Origin: Candidatus Saccharimonadota bacterium
GTDB taxonomy: Bacteria > Eremiobacterota > Xenobia > Xenobiales > Xenobiaceae
Assembly: GCA_004554425.1 (NCBI GenBank)
Contig: SFMI01000018.1
Coordinates: forward strand, 1-20,860
Direction: 5' to 3'
Length of the DNA stretch: 20,860 bases
Shown here: positions 13,767 to 20,860 of the stretch, in pieces
How positions within the stretch are numbered: the first letter of the stretch is position 1
How the letters are laid out: each line of letters starts with the position of its first letter
Position numbers and translations under genes: made by a program
The notes under the pieces: generated by a model
Told to the model about the DNA's origin: nothing
What the model saw: only the letters and a program-made list of their open reading frames with translations
Databases searched by the model: none

Positions 13767-16643
13767 ATGAAAATTACTTTTCTTTTAAATGGCAGAGAAC
13801 AGCAGGCTGAAGTTGAGCCTCGCGAACGCGCCGACGCCTTTTTGCGCCGTATAAACGTTACTTCTATTCGTAATGGTTGTAACGGTGAAGGAACTTGCGG
13901 CGCTTGTGCTATCCGTTTTAATGGACGCTTAGTCAACTCTTGCATTTTGTTGGCCGCTCAGTTAGATGGCCAGGAAGTTTGCACAGTCGAATATTATTCC
14001 AAACAGCGCACTTTAAGCGCCATTCAGTCGGCTTTAGTCGATGTTGGCGTAGTGCAATGCGGTTATTGCAGCGCTGCCGTAGTTTGCTGTATTGAAGAGC
14101 TTTTGGAGCGTCATCCCAATCCTACCGACGAAGAAATAAAAGATGCCATGTCCGGCATTTTCTGTCGTTGCAATGGCTACCAGCAGTTTTATGATGCCAT
14201 TCGTTTAGCTGTCAAACGCAAAAACGATCCCAACTTTACTTGCGTAGTTGCTCCTTCTTATGCCGAAGGTAAGCGCGTAGTTGGTAAGCCTGCTCGCAAG
14301 ATCGACAGCCCGAAGTTGGTACGTGGTCAGAAAGCTTATGTGGAAGACGCTGTCGATCCCAACGTTTGCGTATTGCGCATGATGCGCTCTCCTTACGCTC
14401 ACGCTTATATTAAATCTATCGACACTTCCGAAGCTTTAAAGGTTCCCGGTGTTGTTTATATCTTAACTCACGAAAATTGCCCTGACGTTCACTACAACCA
14501 GGCTGGTCAAGGCTTCCCTGAGCCTTCTCCTTACGATCGTAAGCTTATTGGCGACAAAGTTCGTCACGTGGGCGATCGCGTAGCCGCTATTGTAGCTGAA
14601 AATATGGATGCTGCTATAGAGGCTGAAAAGCGCATCAAAGTTGAATACGAAGTTCTGCCTTTCGTTTTGACAGCCGATGAAGCTAAAGCTCCTGGCGCTC
14701 CTATTGTCCATAAAGCTAAAGTTACTTATATTTGCGGCGCCCCCGACAATCTGGAAGAGTATAACAAAAATGCCGATCCTCGCGACGGCGAAGTTATTTA
14801 CCAATTCCCCATTCATGGCGATCCACACCGCAACTTGGCTTCTAGCGTCCATGCTGGTATCGGTGATGTAGATAAAGGTTTCGAAGAAGCTGATGAAATT
14901 GTGGATAATTGGTACGATTGCTGCCAAATTCAGTGCACTCCGGTTGAACCCCATGTAGTTTACACTCACATGGATGGCGATCGCCTGATTATCCATGCTT
15001 CCACTCAGGTGCCTTGGCACTTACGTCGTATTGTGGCCAGCATTATTAAAACCAAGCAAAATAACATTCGCGTTATCAAAGAACGCGTAGGTGGCGGTTT
15101 TGGCGCTAAGCAAGACATTGTGCTTGAAGAAGTTTGCGCCTATTTAACTTGGATTACTGGTCGTCCTATTTACCAGCGTTTTACCAGAGAAGAAGAATTT
15201 ATCGCTTCTCGTACTCGTCACTTAGCTAAAGTACGTTGCAAAGTCGGCGCTAAAAAAGACGGTACCATTACGGCTATTTACATGGATGTACAAGCCAATA
15301 CCGGCCCTTACGGTGCTCACTGCTTAACTGTACCTATGAATGCTTGCTCCAAGTCTTTGCCTCTGTTTGATTGCCCCAATATGGCTTTCAATGTCGATAC
15401 TTGGTATTCCAATATTGCTCCTACTGGTGCTTATCAAGGGTATGGCGCTCCTAAGGGCTCTTTCGCTTTACAATTAGCCGTAGCCGAAATTTCCAACCGT
15501 TTAGGTCTCGATCATATGGATGTTATCGAAAAGAACCGCGTCCATGTTGGCACTAAGTTGGAAATTTTGAAGAGTTTAGGCGAAGGTCGCGAAGGCCAAG
15601 CCGAAACTATTCAATCTTGCGGTTTAGGTAAAGCTTTAGAGCGTGGCCGTGAGCTTATCGAGTGGGGCAAAAAAGAAGTCAGTGACGATCCCGATATCGC
15701 TATTGGCAAAGGTTTTGCCATTGTGCAACAAGGCTCTGGCTTGCCCGGTTTGGATTCGGCCAATGCCGAAGTGCGTATGCTCAGCGACGGTACTTTCATT
15801 GTCCTTTCCGGCGGTACCGATTTAGGAACCGGTTTAGATACTGTCAGTTGCAAATTCGTAGCTGAAATTTTGAATGTCGATATGGAAGATGTGGCCATTC
15901 TCTCTGGCGATACCGATGTAACGCCCTTCGACGTAGGTGCTTACGCTTCCAGTGGTACTTTCTTCAGCGGCGGTGCTGTCAAAAATGCAGCTTTAAATAT
16001 GAAAGCCCGTATTTTGGAAGTAGCTTCCAAGTTGCTTGAAGAACCGGTAGAAGATTTGCAAATTGTCCATCATGGTACAGTTAAGGGTAAAAATAAGTCT
16101 ATCACTTTTGCTCAGATCGCCCATTATGCCGAACAAGGTGATGGATGCGGTCAGCTCATGGCTTATGGTCACTTTATTGTTGATAAAGCTTCCTTCCCTT
16201 ACGGAGCTCACTTCACTCAAGTAGCTGTAAATAAGCGTACTGGTGAAGTTAAAGTACAGAAGTACTTCTGCTTAGAAGACTGTGGTACGCCTATTAACCC
16301 CGAATTGGCTATTGGTCAAATGTATGGCGGCGTCTTGAAGACTATCGGTCACTCTCTCTCTGAAGAGATGATCTATGACAAAGAGACTGGCCGTTGCTTA
16401 ACTACTGATTTTACCGATTACAAAGTGCCCATGATTTTGGATGTGCCTGAAACATTTGTTTCAGAGCTGGTACCGACCGACGATCCGCTCGGCCCCTTCG
16501 GTGCCAAGTCTATTTCCGAAATTACTTGCAATGGTGCAGCTCCTTGTATAGCTGAAGCTATTCACGATGCTGTTGGCGTCTGGGTACGCGATTGGCCCTT
16601 CACCGCTGAACGTATTCTGAAAGCCATGGGTAAAATCGACTAA
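13767..16643 (+). CDS. xdhD: Fused [2Fe-2S]/molybdopterin-binding hydroxylase subunit (XdhD-like, selenium-associated xanthine dehydrogenase family)
   Basis: A 958-residue xanthine dehydrogenase-family subunit that hydroxylates purine-type N-heterocycles. Residues 1-160 carry two Fe-S clusters: C38, C44, C47 and C59 for the ferredoxin-like one, and C98, C101, C133 and C135 (CGYC...CRC) for the second. The Mo domain starts near 170 (GKPARKIDSPKLVRG) and includes RSPYAHA, RVGGGFGAKQD, GAYQGYGAPKG, a Gly-rich LSGGTDLGTGLDT turn, and near the C-terminus GAKSISEI, where Glu is the expected catalytic base. Length and layout match E. coli XdhD (956 residues). From memory, E. coli XdhD has lost most of the Fe-S cysteines, while all eight are present here. 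The selenium-linked cofactor of this subfamily is not protein-encoded Sec; no in-frame TGA occurs. It follows ygfM at 18 bases with a rather distant AGGGAG site and is closed by a terminator. Confidence 0.9.
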   Translation: MKITFLLNGREQQAEVEPRERADAFLRRINVTSIRNGCNGEGTCGACAIRFNGRLVNSCILLAAQLDGQEVCTVEYYSKQRTLSAIQSALVDVGVVQCGYCSAAVVCCIEELLERHPNPTDEEIKDAMSGIFCRCNGYQQFYDAIRLAVKRKNDPNFTCVVAPSYAEGKRVVGKPARKIDSPKLVRGQKAYVEDAVDPNVCVLRMMRSPYAHAYIKSIDTSEALKVPGVVYILTHENCPDVHYNQAGQGFPEPSPYDRKLIGDKVRHVGDRVAAIVAENMDAAIEAEKRIKVEYEVLPFVLTADEAKAPGAPIVHKAKVTYICGAPDNLEEYNKNADPRDGEVIYQFPIHGDPHRNLASSVHAGIGDVDKGFEEADEIVDNWYDCCQIQCTPVEPHVVYTHMDGDRLIIHASTQVPWHLRRIVASIIKTKQNNIRVIKERVGGGFGAKQDIVLEEVCAYLTWITGRPIYQRFTREEEFIASRTRHLAKVRCKVGAKKDGTITAIYMDVQANTGPYGAHCLTVPMNACSKSLPLFDCPNMAFNVDTWYSNIAPTGAYQGYGAPKGSFALQLAVAEISNRLGLDHMDVIEKNRVHVGTKLEILKSLGEGREGQAETIQSCGLGKALERGRELIEWGKKEVSDDPDIAIGKGFAIVQQGSGLPGLDSANAEVRMLSDGTFIVLSGGTDLGTGLDTVSCKFVAEILNVDMEDVAILSGDTDVTPFDVGAYASSGTFFSGGAVKNAALNMKARILEVASKLLEEPVEDLQIVHHGTVKGKNKSITFAQIAHYAEQGDGCGQLMAYGHFIVDKASFPYGAHFTQVAVNKRTGEVKVQKYFCLEDCGTPINPELAIGQMYGGVLKTIGHSLSEEMIYDKETGRCLTTDFTDYKVPMILDVPETFVSELVPTDDPLGPFGAKSISEITCNGAAPCIAEAIHDAVGVWVRDWPFTAERILKAMGKID

Positions 16644-16662
16644 TCGTTGATTATACAAAAGT

Positions 16663-16703
16663 AAAAAATAAGCCCAGTTCTTAGGAACTGAGCTTATTTT
16701 TTT
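16663..16703 (+). terminator. Rho-independent terminator after the xdhD-like gene
   Basis: A 14-bp stem with one mismatch and a ttag loop (16681-16684) flanked by an A-run on the 5' side and a T-run to 16703. The A/T flanks let it act in both directions. Confidence 0.85.
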
Positions 16704-16815
16704 GCTTTTGCCATTAAAAAAATTGCTGAGTATTTCACAAAACAGAAAACAGCTCGCTAATAAGTTGAATAGCTAAAAAAAGGGTTTAATCGGTAGTGGG
16801 GAAATGCTCCTAGTT

Positions 16816-17088
16816 ATGCAGACTCAACCTGATTATGTACATGTCGACAATTTAGCGGGACAAGAGAGCTCGCAAAAAATGTCTCTTTGGGAACGTTGGA
16901 AAAGTTTGGCCGCTAGAGCAGCCACTTTTCAAGCCAGAATTTTATTGAGCGTATTTTATTGGATATGCGTCACTCCGTTTGCCATTTGTGTCAAATTATT
17001 TGCCGATCCTCTGGGGCTCAAAAAGGACAGCCGCGGCGGAGCTTGGCAGCCTGTGCATACTAGCGATAAGGCGAGGGCTCAGTTCTGA
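16816..17088 (+). CDS. Small single-pass membrane protein of the carbamoyltransferase locus
   Basis: A protein of 90 residues from ATG 16816 (GGGGA about 13 bases upstream), or 94 from ATG 16804, whose Shine-Dalgarno would lie too close. A basic/aromatic stretch (SLWERWKSLAARAATFQARIL) precedes one hydrophobic helix (LLSVFYWICVTPFAICVKLF), followed by the DPLGLK turn and a polar tail. Proteins of this pattern recur beside carbamoyltransferase and SGNH-hydrolase genes in many bacteria, as far as I recall; no reaction is assigned. It is probably an accessory or scaffold of a membrane complex. Its TGA overlaps the ATG of the carbamoyltransferase gene by one base, so translation is coupled. Only a weak promoter (TTGCCA 16708-16713, TATTTC 16731-16736) is visible upstream. 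Confidence 0.7.
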   Translation: MQTQPDYVHVDNLAGQESSQKMSLWERWKSLAARAATFQARILLSVFYWICVTPFAICVKLFADPLGLKKDSRGGAWQPVHTSDKARAQF

Positions 17089-20000
17089 TGCGTGTTTTAG
17101 GTATTTCTTGTTTTTATCATGATTCGGCTGCGGCAATAATTGTTGACGGTCAGGTGGTGGCTGCTGCCGAAGAAGAGCGCTTCTCTCGTATTAAGCACGA
17201 CTTTGCTTTCCCACATCGGGCTATAAAGTTTTGTCTCGATTCGGCTTTTTGCCAAGCACAAGATTTAGACTTGGTAGTTTTCTTTGAGAAGCCATTCCAA
17301 AAGTTTGATCGTTTGCTGATGTCTGCCATGGCTACTTGGCCAAAGTCAGCTATCGCTTTTCGAGAATCGTCTTTAGTTTGGCTTTTGGATAAACTGTGGG
17401 TAAAAGCATATTTACAAGAGCAATTGGGCATTGGCAAAGATAAAATAGTCTTTTGCTCACACCATTTATCTCACGCAGCTAGTGCTTATTATTGTTCCGG
17501 TTTTACTAGTGCCGCTCTTTTAACTGTAGATGGAGTGGGAGAGTGGGCTACTGGCACACGAGGCTCAGCCTGGGGCACACAAATTCATCTTGATGACGAA
17601 ATGCGTTTCCCCCATTCGTTGGGGTTGCTTTATAGCGCCTTTACGGCCTTTTTGGGCTTCCAAGTCAATGAAGGCGAATATAAGGTCATGGGCATGGCTC
17701 CTTATGGCAAGCCCATCTTTTTTGAGACTATTTTTAAGAAGTTAGTTCGTTTGGAAAGTGACGGCTCATTTACTCTCAATATGGAGTATTTCGACTTTCA
17801 TCACTCAGCTTATCGCTCTTTTAGCGACAAGTTCTGCGAACTTTTTGGCAAGCCGCGCTCTCCAGAAGAAGCTAATCTTTTAGATCAGCACTATGCTGAC
17901 GTAGCTGCCTCTATTCAAGCTGCTACTGAAGAAATTTTAGTCCGTCAAGCTCAAGCTTTACGTCGCAAGTATGGTCACGACAATTTATGTCTAGCGGGTG
18001 GAGTAGCTTTAAACTCCGTGGCTAATGCGCGTATTTATCGTGAATCAGGTTTTTCCGGTATTTATATTCACCCGGCTGCAGGTGATAATGGAGGCGCTTT
18101 AGGTGCGGCTCTGTGGGGCTACTATAATGTTTTAGGCGGCACCCAGCGTTATCGTTTACTTACACCTTACCTAGGCCAAGAACATGATGACTACGCTATA
18201 GCCGACTATTTGCGTTCTCAAAATTGCAAATTCAAAGAATTGCCTGATATGAATGCCGTCTATCAGGAAGTAGCTACGCGTTTAGAATACGGCCAAGTAG
18301 TCGGCTGGATGAAAGGACGCTTTGAGTGGGGGCCGCGTGCTCTTGGTGCTCGCTCTATTTTAGCTGATCCTAGAGCCGCCTACATGAAAGATTTGGTCAA
18401 CGCCCGCATAAAGTTCCGCGAGCCGTTCCGTCCTTTTGCTCCTTCTGTTTTAGCTGAAGGCATAGAAGAATATTTTGATATACCTAACCCTCATTTAGTT
18501 GACCCCTTGCGCTTTATGCTCATGGTGGTTCCCGTCTATCAAGACAGAAGAGAAATAATTCCCGCCGTTACCCACGTAGATGGGACTTCTCGCATTCAGG
18601 CCGTTTATAAGCAAGAAAGCCCCTATTATTACGAGCTTATTAATGCGTTTTATCAGCGCACTGGTGTTCCTTTGCTACTCAATACCTCGTTCAATTTGCG
18701 TGGCGAACCTATTGTGAATACACCAGCTGAAGCTCTTTCTACTTTTACTCGATCTGACATGGACGCTTTGATTATGGGGCGTATGTTGATCAGCCGTCGA
18801 GCTATTTCCGAGAAACGCTCTATTCCTGGTGCCGAATTGGAAAAATGGTCACATGCTCCTACTGCTGCTCCCAGCCAAAATGAGCAAGGCCGAGCTGCTG
18901 CTTCTCGTAAAATTGTCTATAAGAGCGATAATGATCGTTTTGCCAACGATTTTGGCTTTATAGGCAATTGCATAAAGTATGTAGCTCTATTGGTTTTAGC
19001 CCTAATTGGTGCGGAAATTCTGGTATGGTTGTGCGTAAGCAATACCAATATGCAAATGCGCGGCCTTTATGTTAAGAGTGAAGATGGCTTGCGTATGAAA
19101 GCTGGCTGGTCTAAGCGCATCAAAGGGCCGGAATTTTCTGCCGATGTACATATAAATAATGATGGCTGGCGTGACTTGCCTGCTTTACGTCCTGTTGACC
19201 AATTCGGAGACGACCAAGTAAAGCAATTATCCACAGCCGCTGACGACGGAGTTGCCGCTGATGCCGTAGCTTCGCGCCGTCCTGGTGTTGGACAAACTAT
19301 TTTGGCTTTGGGAGATTCTTTCACCTTTGGCTGTTGGTCTAATACGGAAGATACTTGGCTCAATCAAATTCAGCGCATAACCGGAGCCAAAGTGCTCAAT
19401 TACGGTATGCCCAATGCTGGTACCGACGCCGAAGCCGACCTTTACGCTAAGCTTAAGCCGGGTGAACGTAAAGCTGATGTAGTTATGCTTGGTTTTTACA
19501 CGGGCAATGACTTTTATGACAATATGGTTGGCCAGCGCAGCTTCACAGTAGTTGATAAATCTTTGGTACTTACTCCGGAAGCCGAAGCTTTATGGGGATC
19601 TTATGATTGTCTCAAAAAGCAGCAAGATTCTGTCAGTATTCCTAAGGACAACACCGTTCCTTTATACAAAACTTTATTGCGCCGCAGCCATCTTTACCAG
19701 TTTGTTAGTGCTATAGCTTATAGCTTCGGCCCTAAATTGCGCCCCAATACGGCTCAAGCTTGGTGCTTAAATAATTACACTAAAGAAATGCGTCAAAGTG
19801 TAGCTAATACCGCCGAAGCTTTAAATAAGATCCGCACACTTTGTTCCGAACGTGGCAGTACTTTTGTAATTGTGCTTATTCCTTCGTCTGTAGAAGTCTA
19901 TGATCAGGACTGGCAAAATTGGGTAGACGGCTCTAAATTAGAAGATAATCTTTTTGATAGAGCCAAGCCTAGACAAATTATTTTGGATTGGGCTGAAAGC

Positions 20001-20267
20001 AATGGTGTTTACGTTCTGGATTTGTGGCCTTACTTAGTCAATCGTCCGCGTATGTATTACACTAAAGACATGCATTTTAACAAGCTCGGCCATTTCCAAA
20101 CTGGAGAAGTTGTAAGCCAATATTTGGATAGAGCTGGCGTCTTTGATATAAATATGTTCGATTCATCGGTAGGTAGTGAGTCTACTATTTTGCCAGATAG
20201 CATGCCTGTTGAAGAGTCCGATAGCGCTGCTGGTGTCAATACAGACAATAGCGACGAGGAGATGTAA
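17088..20267 (+). CDS. Carbamoyltransferase fused through a membrane helix to an SGNH hydrolase
   Basis: A 1059-residue two-enzyme protein. Residues 1 to about 590 form a NodU/CmcH-type O-carbamoyltransferase: N-terminal LGISCFYHDSAAAI, the metal-binding HHLSH (125-129), TVDGVGEW, YKVMGMAPYG, and the C-terminal EWGPRALGARSILADPR and LNTSFNLRGEPIVNTP. This family moves a carbamoyl group from carbamoyl phosphate to a sugar or other hydroxyl. A polar linker leads to one transmembrane helix at about 630-651. A second domain follows with SGNH signatures: GDSFTFG (nucleophile S744), TGND (806-808 GND) and DMHFNKLGH (D994, H996), as in GDSL/AlgX-like esterases or acyltransferases. A tail of 40 acidic residues ends the protein. 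The helix implies the two catalytic parts may lie on opposite sides of the membrane. In other genomes these activities are usually separate neighbouring genes. One reading frame with no internal stop supports a true fusion. Confidence 0.9.
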   Translation: MRVLGISCFYHDSAAAIIVDGQVVAAAEEERFSRIKHDFAFPHRAIKFCLDSAFCQAQDLDLVVFFEKPFQKFDRLLMSAMATWPKSAIAFRESSLVWLLDKLWVKAYLQEQLGIGKDKIVFCSHHLSHAASAYYCSGFTSAALLTVDGVGEWATGTRGSAWGTQIHLDDEMRFPHSLGLLYSAFTAFLGFQVNEGEYKVMGMAPYGKPIFFETIFKKLVRLESDGSFTLNMEYFDFHHSAYRSFSDKFCELFGKPRSPEEANLLDQHYADVAASIQAATEEILVRQAQALRRKYGHDNLCLAGGVALNSVANARIYRESGFSGIYIHPAAGDNGGALGAALWGYYNVLGGTQRYRLLTPYLGQEHDDYAIADYLRSQNCKFKELPDMNAVYQEVATRLEYGQVVGWMKGRFEWGPRALGARSILADPRAAYMKDLVNARIKFREPFRPFAPSVLAEGIEEYFDIPNPHLVDPLRFMLMVVPVYQDRREIIPAVTHVDGTSRIQAVYKQESPYYYELINAFYQRTGVPLLLNTSFNLRGEPIVNTPAEALSTFTRSDMDALIMGRMLISRRAISEKRSIPGAELEKWSHAPTAAPSQNEQGRAAASRKIVYKSDNDRFANDFGFIGNCIKYVALLVLALIGAEILVWLCVSNTNMQMRGLYVKSEDGLRMKAGWSKRIKGPEFSADVHINNDGWRDLPALRPVDQFGDDQVKQLSTAADDGVAADAVASRRPGVGQTILALGDSFTFGCWSNTEDTWLNQIQRITGAKVLNYGMPNAGTDAEADLYAKLKPGERKADVVMLGFYTGNDFYDNMVGQRSFTVVDKSLVLTPEAEALWGSYDCLKKQQDSVSIPKDNTVPLYKTLLRRSHLYQFVSAIAYSFGPKLRPNTAQAWCLNNYTKEMRQSVANTAEALNKIRTLCSERGSTFVIVLIPSSVEVYDQDWQNWVDGSKLEDNLFDRAKPRQIILDWAESNGVYVLDLWPYLVNRPRMYYTKDMHFNKLGHFQTGEVVSQYLDRAGVFDINMFDSSVGSESTILPDSMPVEESDSAAGVNTDNSDEEM

Positions 20268-20274
20268 GCTTTAT

Positions 20275-20445
20275 ATGTTCAGCAAGTTTAAAAGCCGTTG
20301 GAATATTGCTATAGAGTTTGTTAGCTTTATGGCTGGTAAGCGCCTCTGGCTGGTGCCTCTTTTGCTGGGCCTGCTGGCTCTTGCAATCTTGGTCTCTTTA
20401 GCCCAAGCAACTCACATTGCTCCTTTTATTTATACACTGTTCTAA
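20275..20445 (+). CDS. DUF5989-type membrane miniprotein
   Basis: A 56-residue protein with a short basic/aromatic N-terminus, one strongly hydrophobic helix (about residues 24-43) and the ending APFIYTLF, the pattern I recognise from DUF5989. These miniproteins are commonly found with carbamoyltransferase and SGNH genes. Function is unknown; an accessory role in the membrane complex is plausible. ATG 20275 lies eight bases after the preceding stop, with GAGGAG about 13 bases upstream. A longer in-frame ORF starting at 20176 overlaps the previous gene and is not supported. Confidence 0.8.
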   Translation: MFSKFKSRWNIAIEFVSFMAGKRLWLVPLLLGLLALAILVSLAQATHIAPFIYTLF

Positions 20446-20471
20446 AAAAAACAATGTAGAGAATGTATATT

Positions 20472-20511
20472 CTATTAAAAAAGCGCTCCTTTGGGAGCGC
20501 TTTTTTAATAG
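20472..20511. terminator. Bidirectional rho-independent terminator
   Basis: A perfect 18-bp stem (20472-20489 with 20494-20511) with a 4-base loop. It is A-rich on the left arm and T-rich on the right, so it works for both strands. It serves the carbamoyltransferase unit on the + strand and the converging gene on the - strand. Confidence 0.9.
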
Positions 20512-20537
20512 AGTTTTACTGATATAAATAGATTACC

Positions 20538-20573
20538 TTACCGGTATTCCCGTTTATCGAAAACGACCGGTAA
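20538..20573 (-). repeat. Second 3'-UTR hairpin of the - strand gene
   Basis: ttaccggt (20538-20545) pairs perfectly with accggtaa (20566-20573), and cgttt (20551-20555) with aaacg (20561-20565) inside it, leaving a 5-base bulge. It lies between the - strand stop codon and the shared terminator. It has no T-tract and may protect the mRNA end. Confidence 0.4.
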
Positions 20574-20585
20574 ACAATTATTAGT

Positions 20586-20860
20586 TTAAGGAGTTTTTAC
20601 TGTATAAGTATAAGCATCGGTGTTGATTATATCATGACCGTCGGCGTTGACAATTTTGAAGCTCAAACTACCGCTCTCTCCGTCTGAGTGAGTACCATAG
20701 CTAAGTTTATAAGTTTTGGAAGTTTCGTCGGCTTCAACAACAGGCTTATCGCTGGCTGGGACGGGAATAATTTCTCCGGCTTCGGTAGTACCGAAAACGG
20801 TGGAACCTTCACTCTGTTTGCCATCGATCATATAAGCGGCATAGAGGCTGAAATTAAGAC
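20586..20860 (-). CDS. C-terminal fragment of an unidentified protein, cut by the window edge
   Basis: The frame is open from the right edge (upstream codons read ...FSLYAAY before the first internal Met at 20831) to a TAA at 20586-20588, giving at least 90 residues, so the gene starts outside the window. The fragment is polar and beta-rich, with Gly/Ser/Thr/Asp turns (IDGK, EAGEI, DGES) and ends YTVKTP. That composition suits an Ig-like or other extracellular repeat domain of a secreted or surface protein, but no family is recognised. It converges on the carbamoyltransferase unit and shares its terminator. Confidence 0.6.
   Translation of the reverse strand, partial: LNFSLYAAYMIDGKQSEGSTVFGTTEAGEIIPVPASDKPVVEADETSKTYKLSYGTHSDGESGSLSFKIVNADGHDIINTDAYTYTVKTP

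Noticed and set aside
14463..15020. A 185-residue open frame on the - strand inside xdhD
   Set aside because: It lies wholly antisense to a well-conserved molybdopterin-binding domain, so it is a codon-use shadow.
13767..16643. Selenocysteine in the Mo hydroxylase
   Set aside because: The frame contains no internal TGA; the selenium of this subfamily is a non-protein cofactor, so no recoding is expected.
1..20860. CRISPR arrays, insertion sequences, phage genes and tRNA genes
   Set aside because: No regularly spaced repeats, transposase or integrase genes, or cloverleaf sequences were seen on either strand.

Overview
The window reads as chromosomal DNA of a Gram-negative-type or deep-branching anaerobic bacterium with moderate GC and frequent GTG/TTG starts. 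The conserved block rpsB-tsf-pyrH-frr-(small protein)-uppS is a bacterial housekeeping order. The secreted protein with a C-terminal 'NGD...G' beta module, the molybdenum hydroxylase genes and the carbamoyltransferase/SGNH locus suggest a gut-type anaerobe from a poorly sampled phylum. I cannot fix the phylum from sequence alone. Every complete gene recognised is on the + strand; only a truncated gene at the right edge is on the - strand.

Layout. (1) 1-452 holds the 3' end of an unseen transcript (terminator at 89-120) and then a gene-free stretch with a nested, rod-like inverted repeat at 171-307 that looks like a structured RNA. (2) 474-3947: a secreted protein of unknown function, a hairpin, and an HslU ATPase with a 193-residue acidic N-terminal extension and no hslV beside it, closed by a terminator. 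(3) 3992-5936: promoter, long structured leader, rpsB, an intercistronic hairpin, tsf and a strong terminator. (4) 6003-8375: pyrH, frr, a small PASTA-like protein and uppS, with 4-nt stop/start overlaps at two junctions, closed by a terminator.

(5) 8526-16643 is a catabolic block. It contains a multi-pass permease, a long HyuA-type hydantoinase/oxoprolinase, a small HExxH metallopeptidase-like protein, a 266-bp regulatory gap with several inverted repeats, then YgfM-like FAD and XdhD-like Fe-S/molybdopterin subunits. The last two match the E. coli ygfM-xdhD pair of the selenium/purine-associated ygf cluster. The block probably imports and degrades a purine-type or related N-heterocycle, with ring oxidation by the Mo hydroxylase and ring opening by the HyuA homologue. 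The substrate is an inference.

(6) 16816-20445 is a three-gene unit: a small membrane protein, a 1059-residue NodU/CmcH-type carbamoyltransferase fused through a transmembrane helix to a C-terminal SGNH hydrolase, and a DUF5989-type membrane miniprotein. It ends in a perfect 18-bp bidirectional terminator shared with the converging truncated - strand gene. The fusion implies a membrane-anchored enzyme that couples cytoplasmic carbamoylation with a second step on the other side of the membrane. It is the most distinctive protein in the window; the rod-like RNA candidate and the extended HslU are the other main points of interest.
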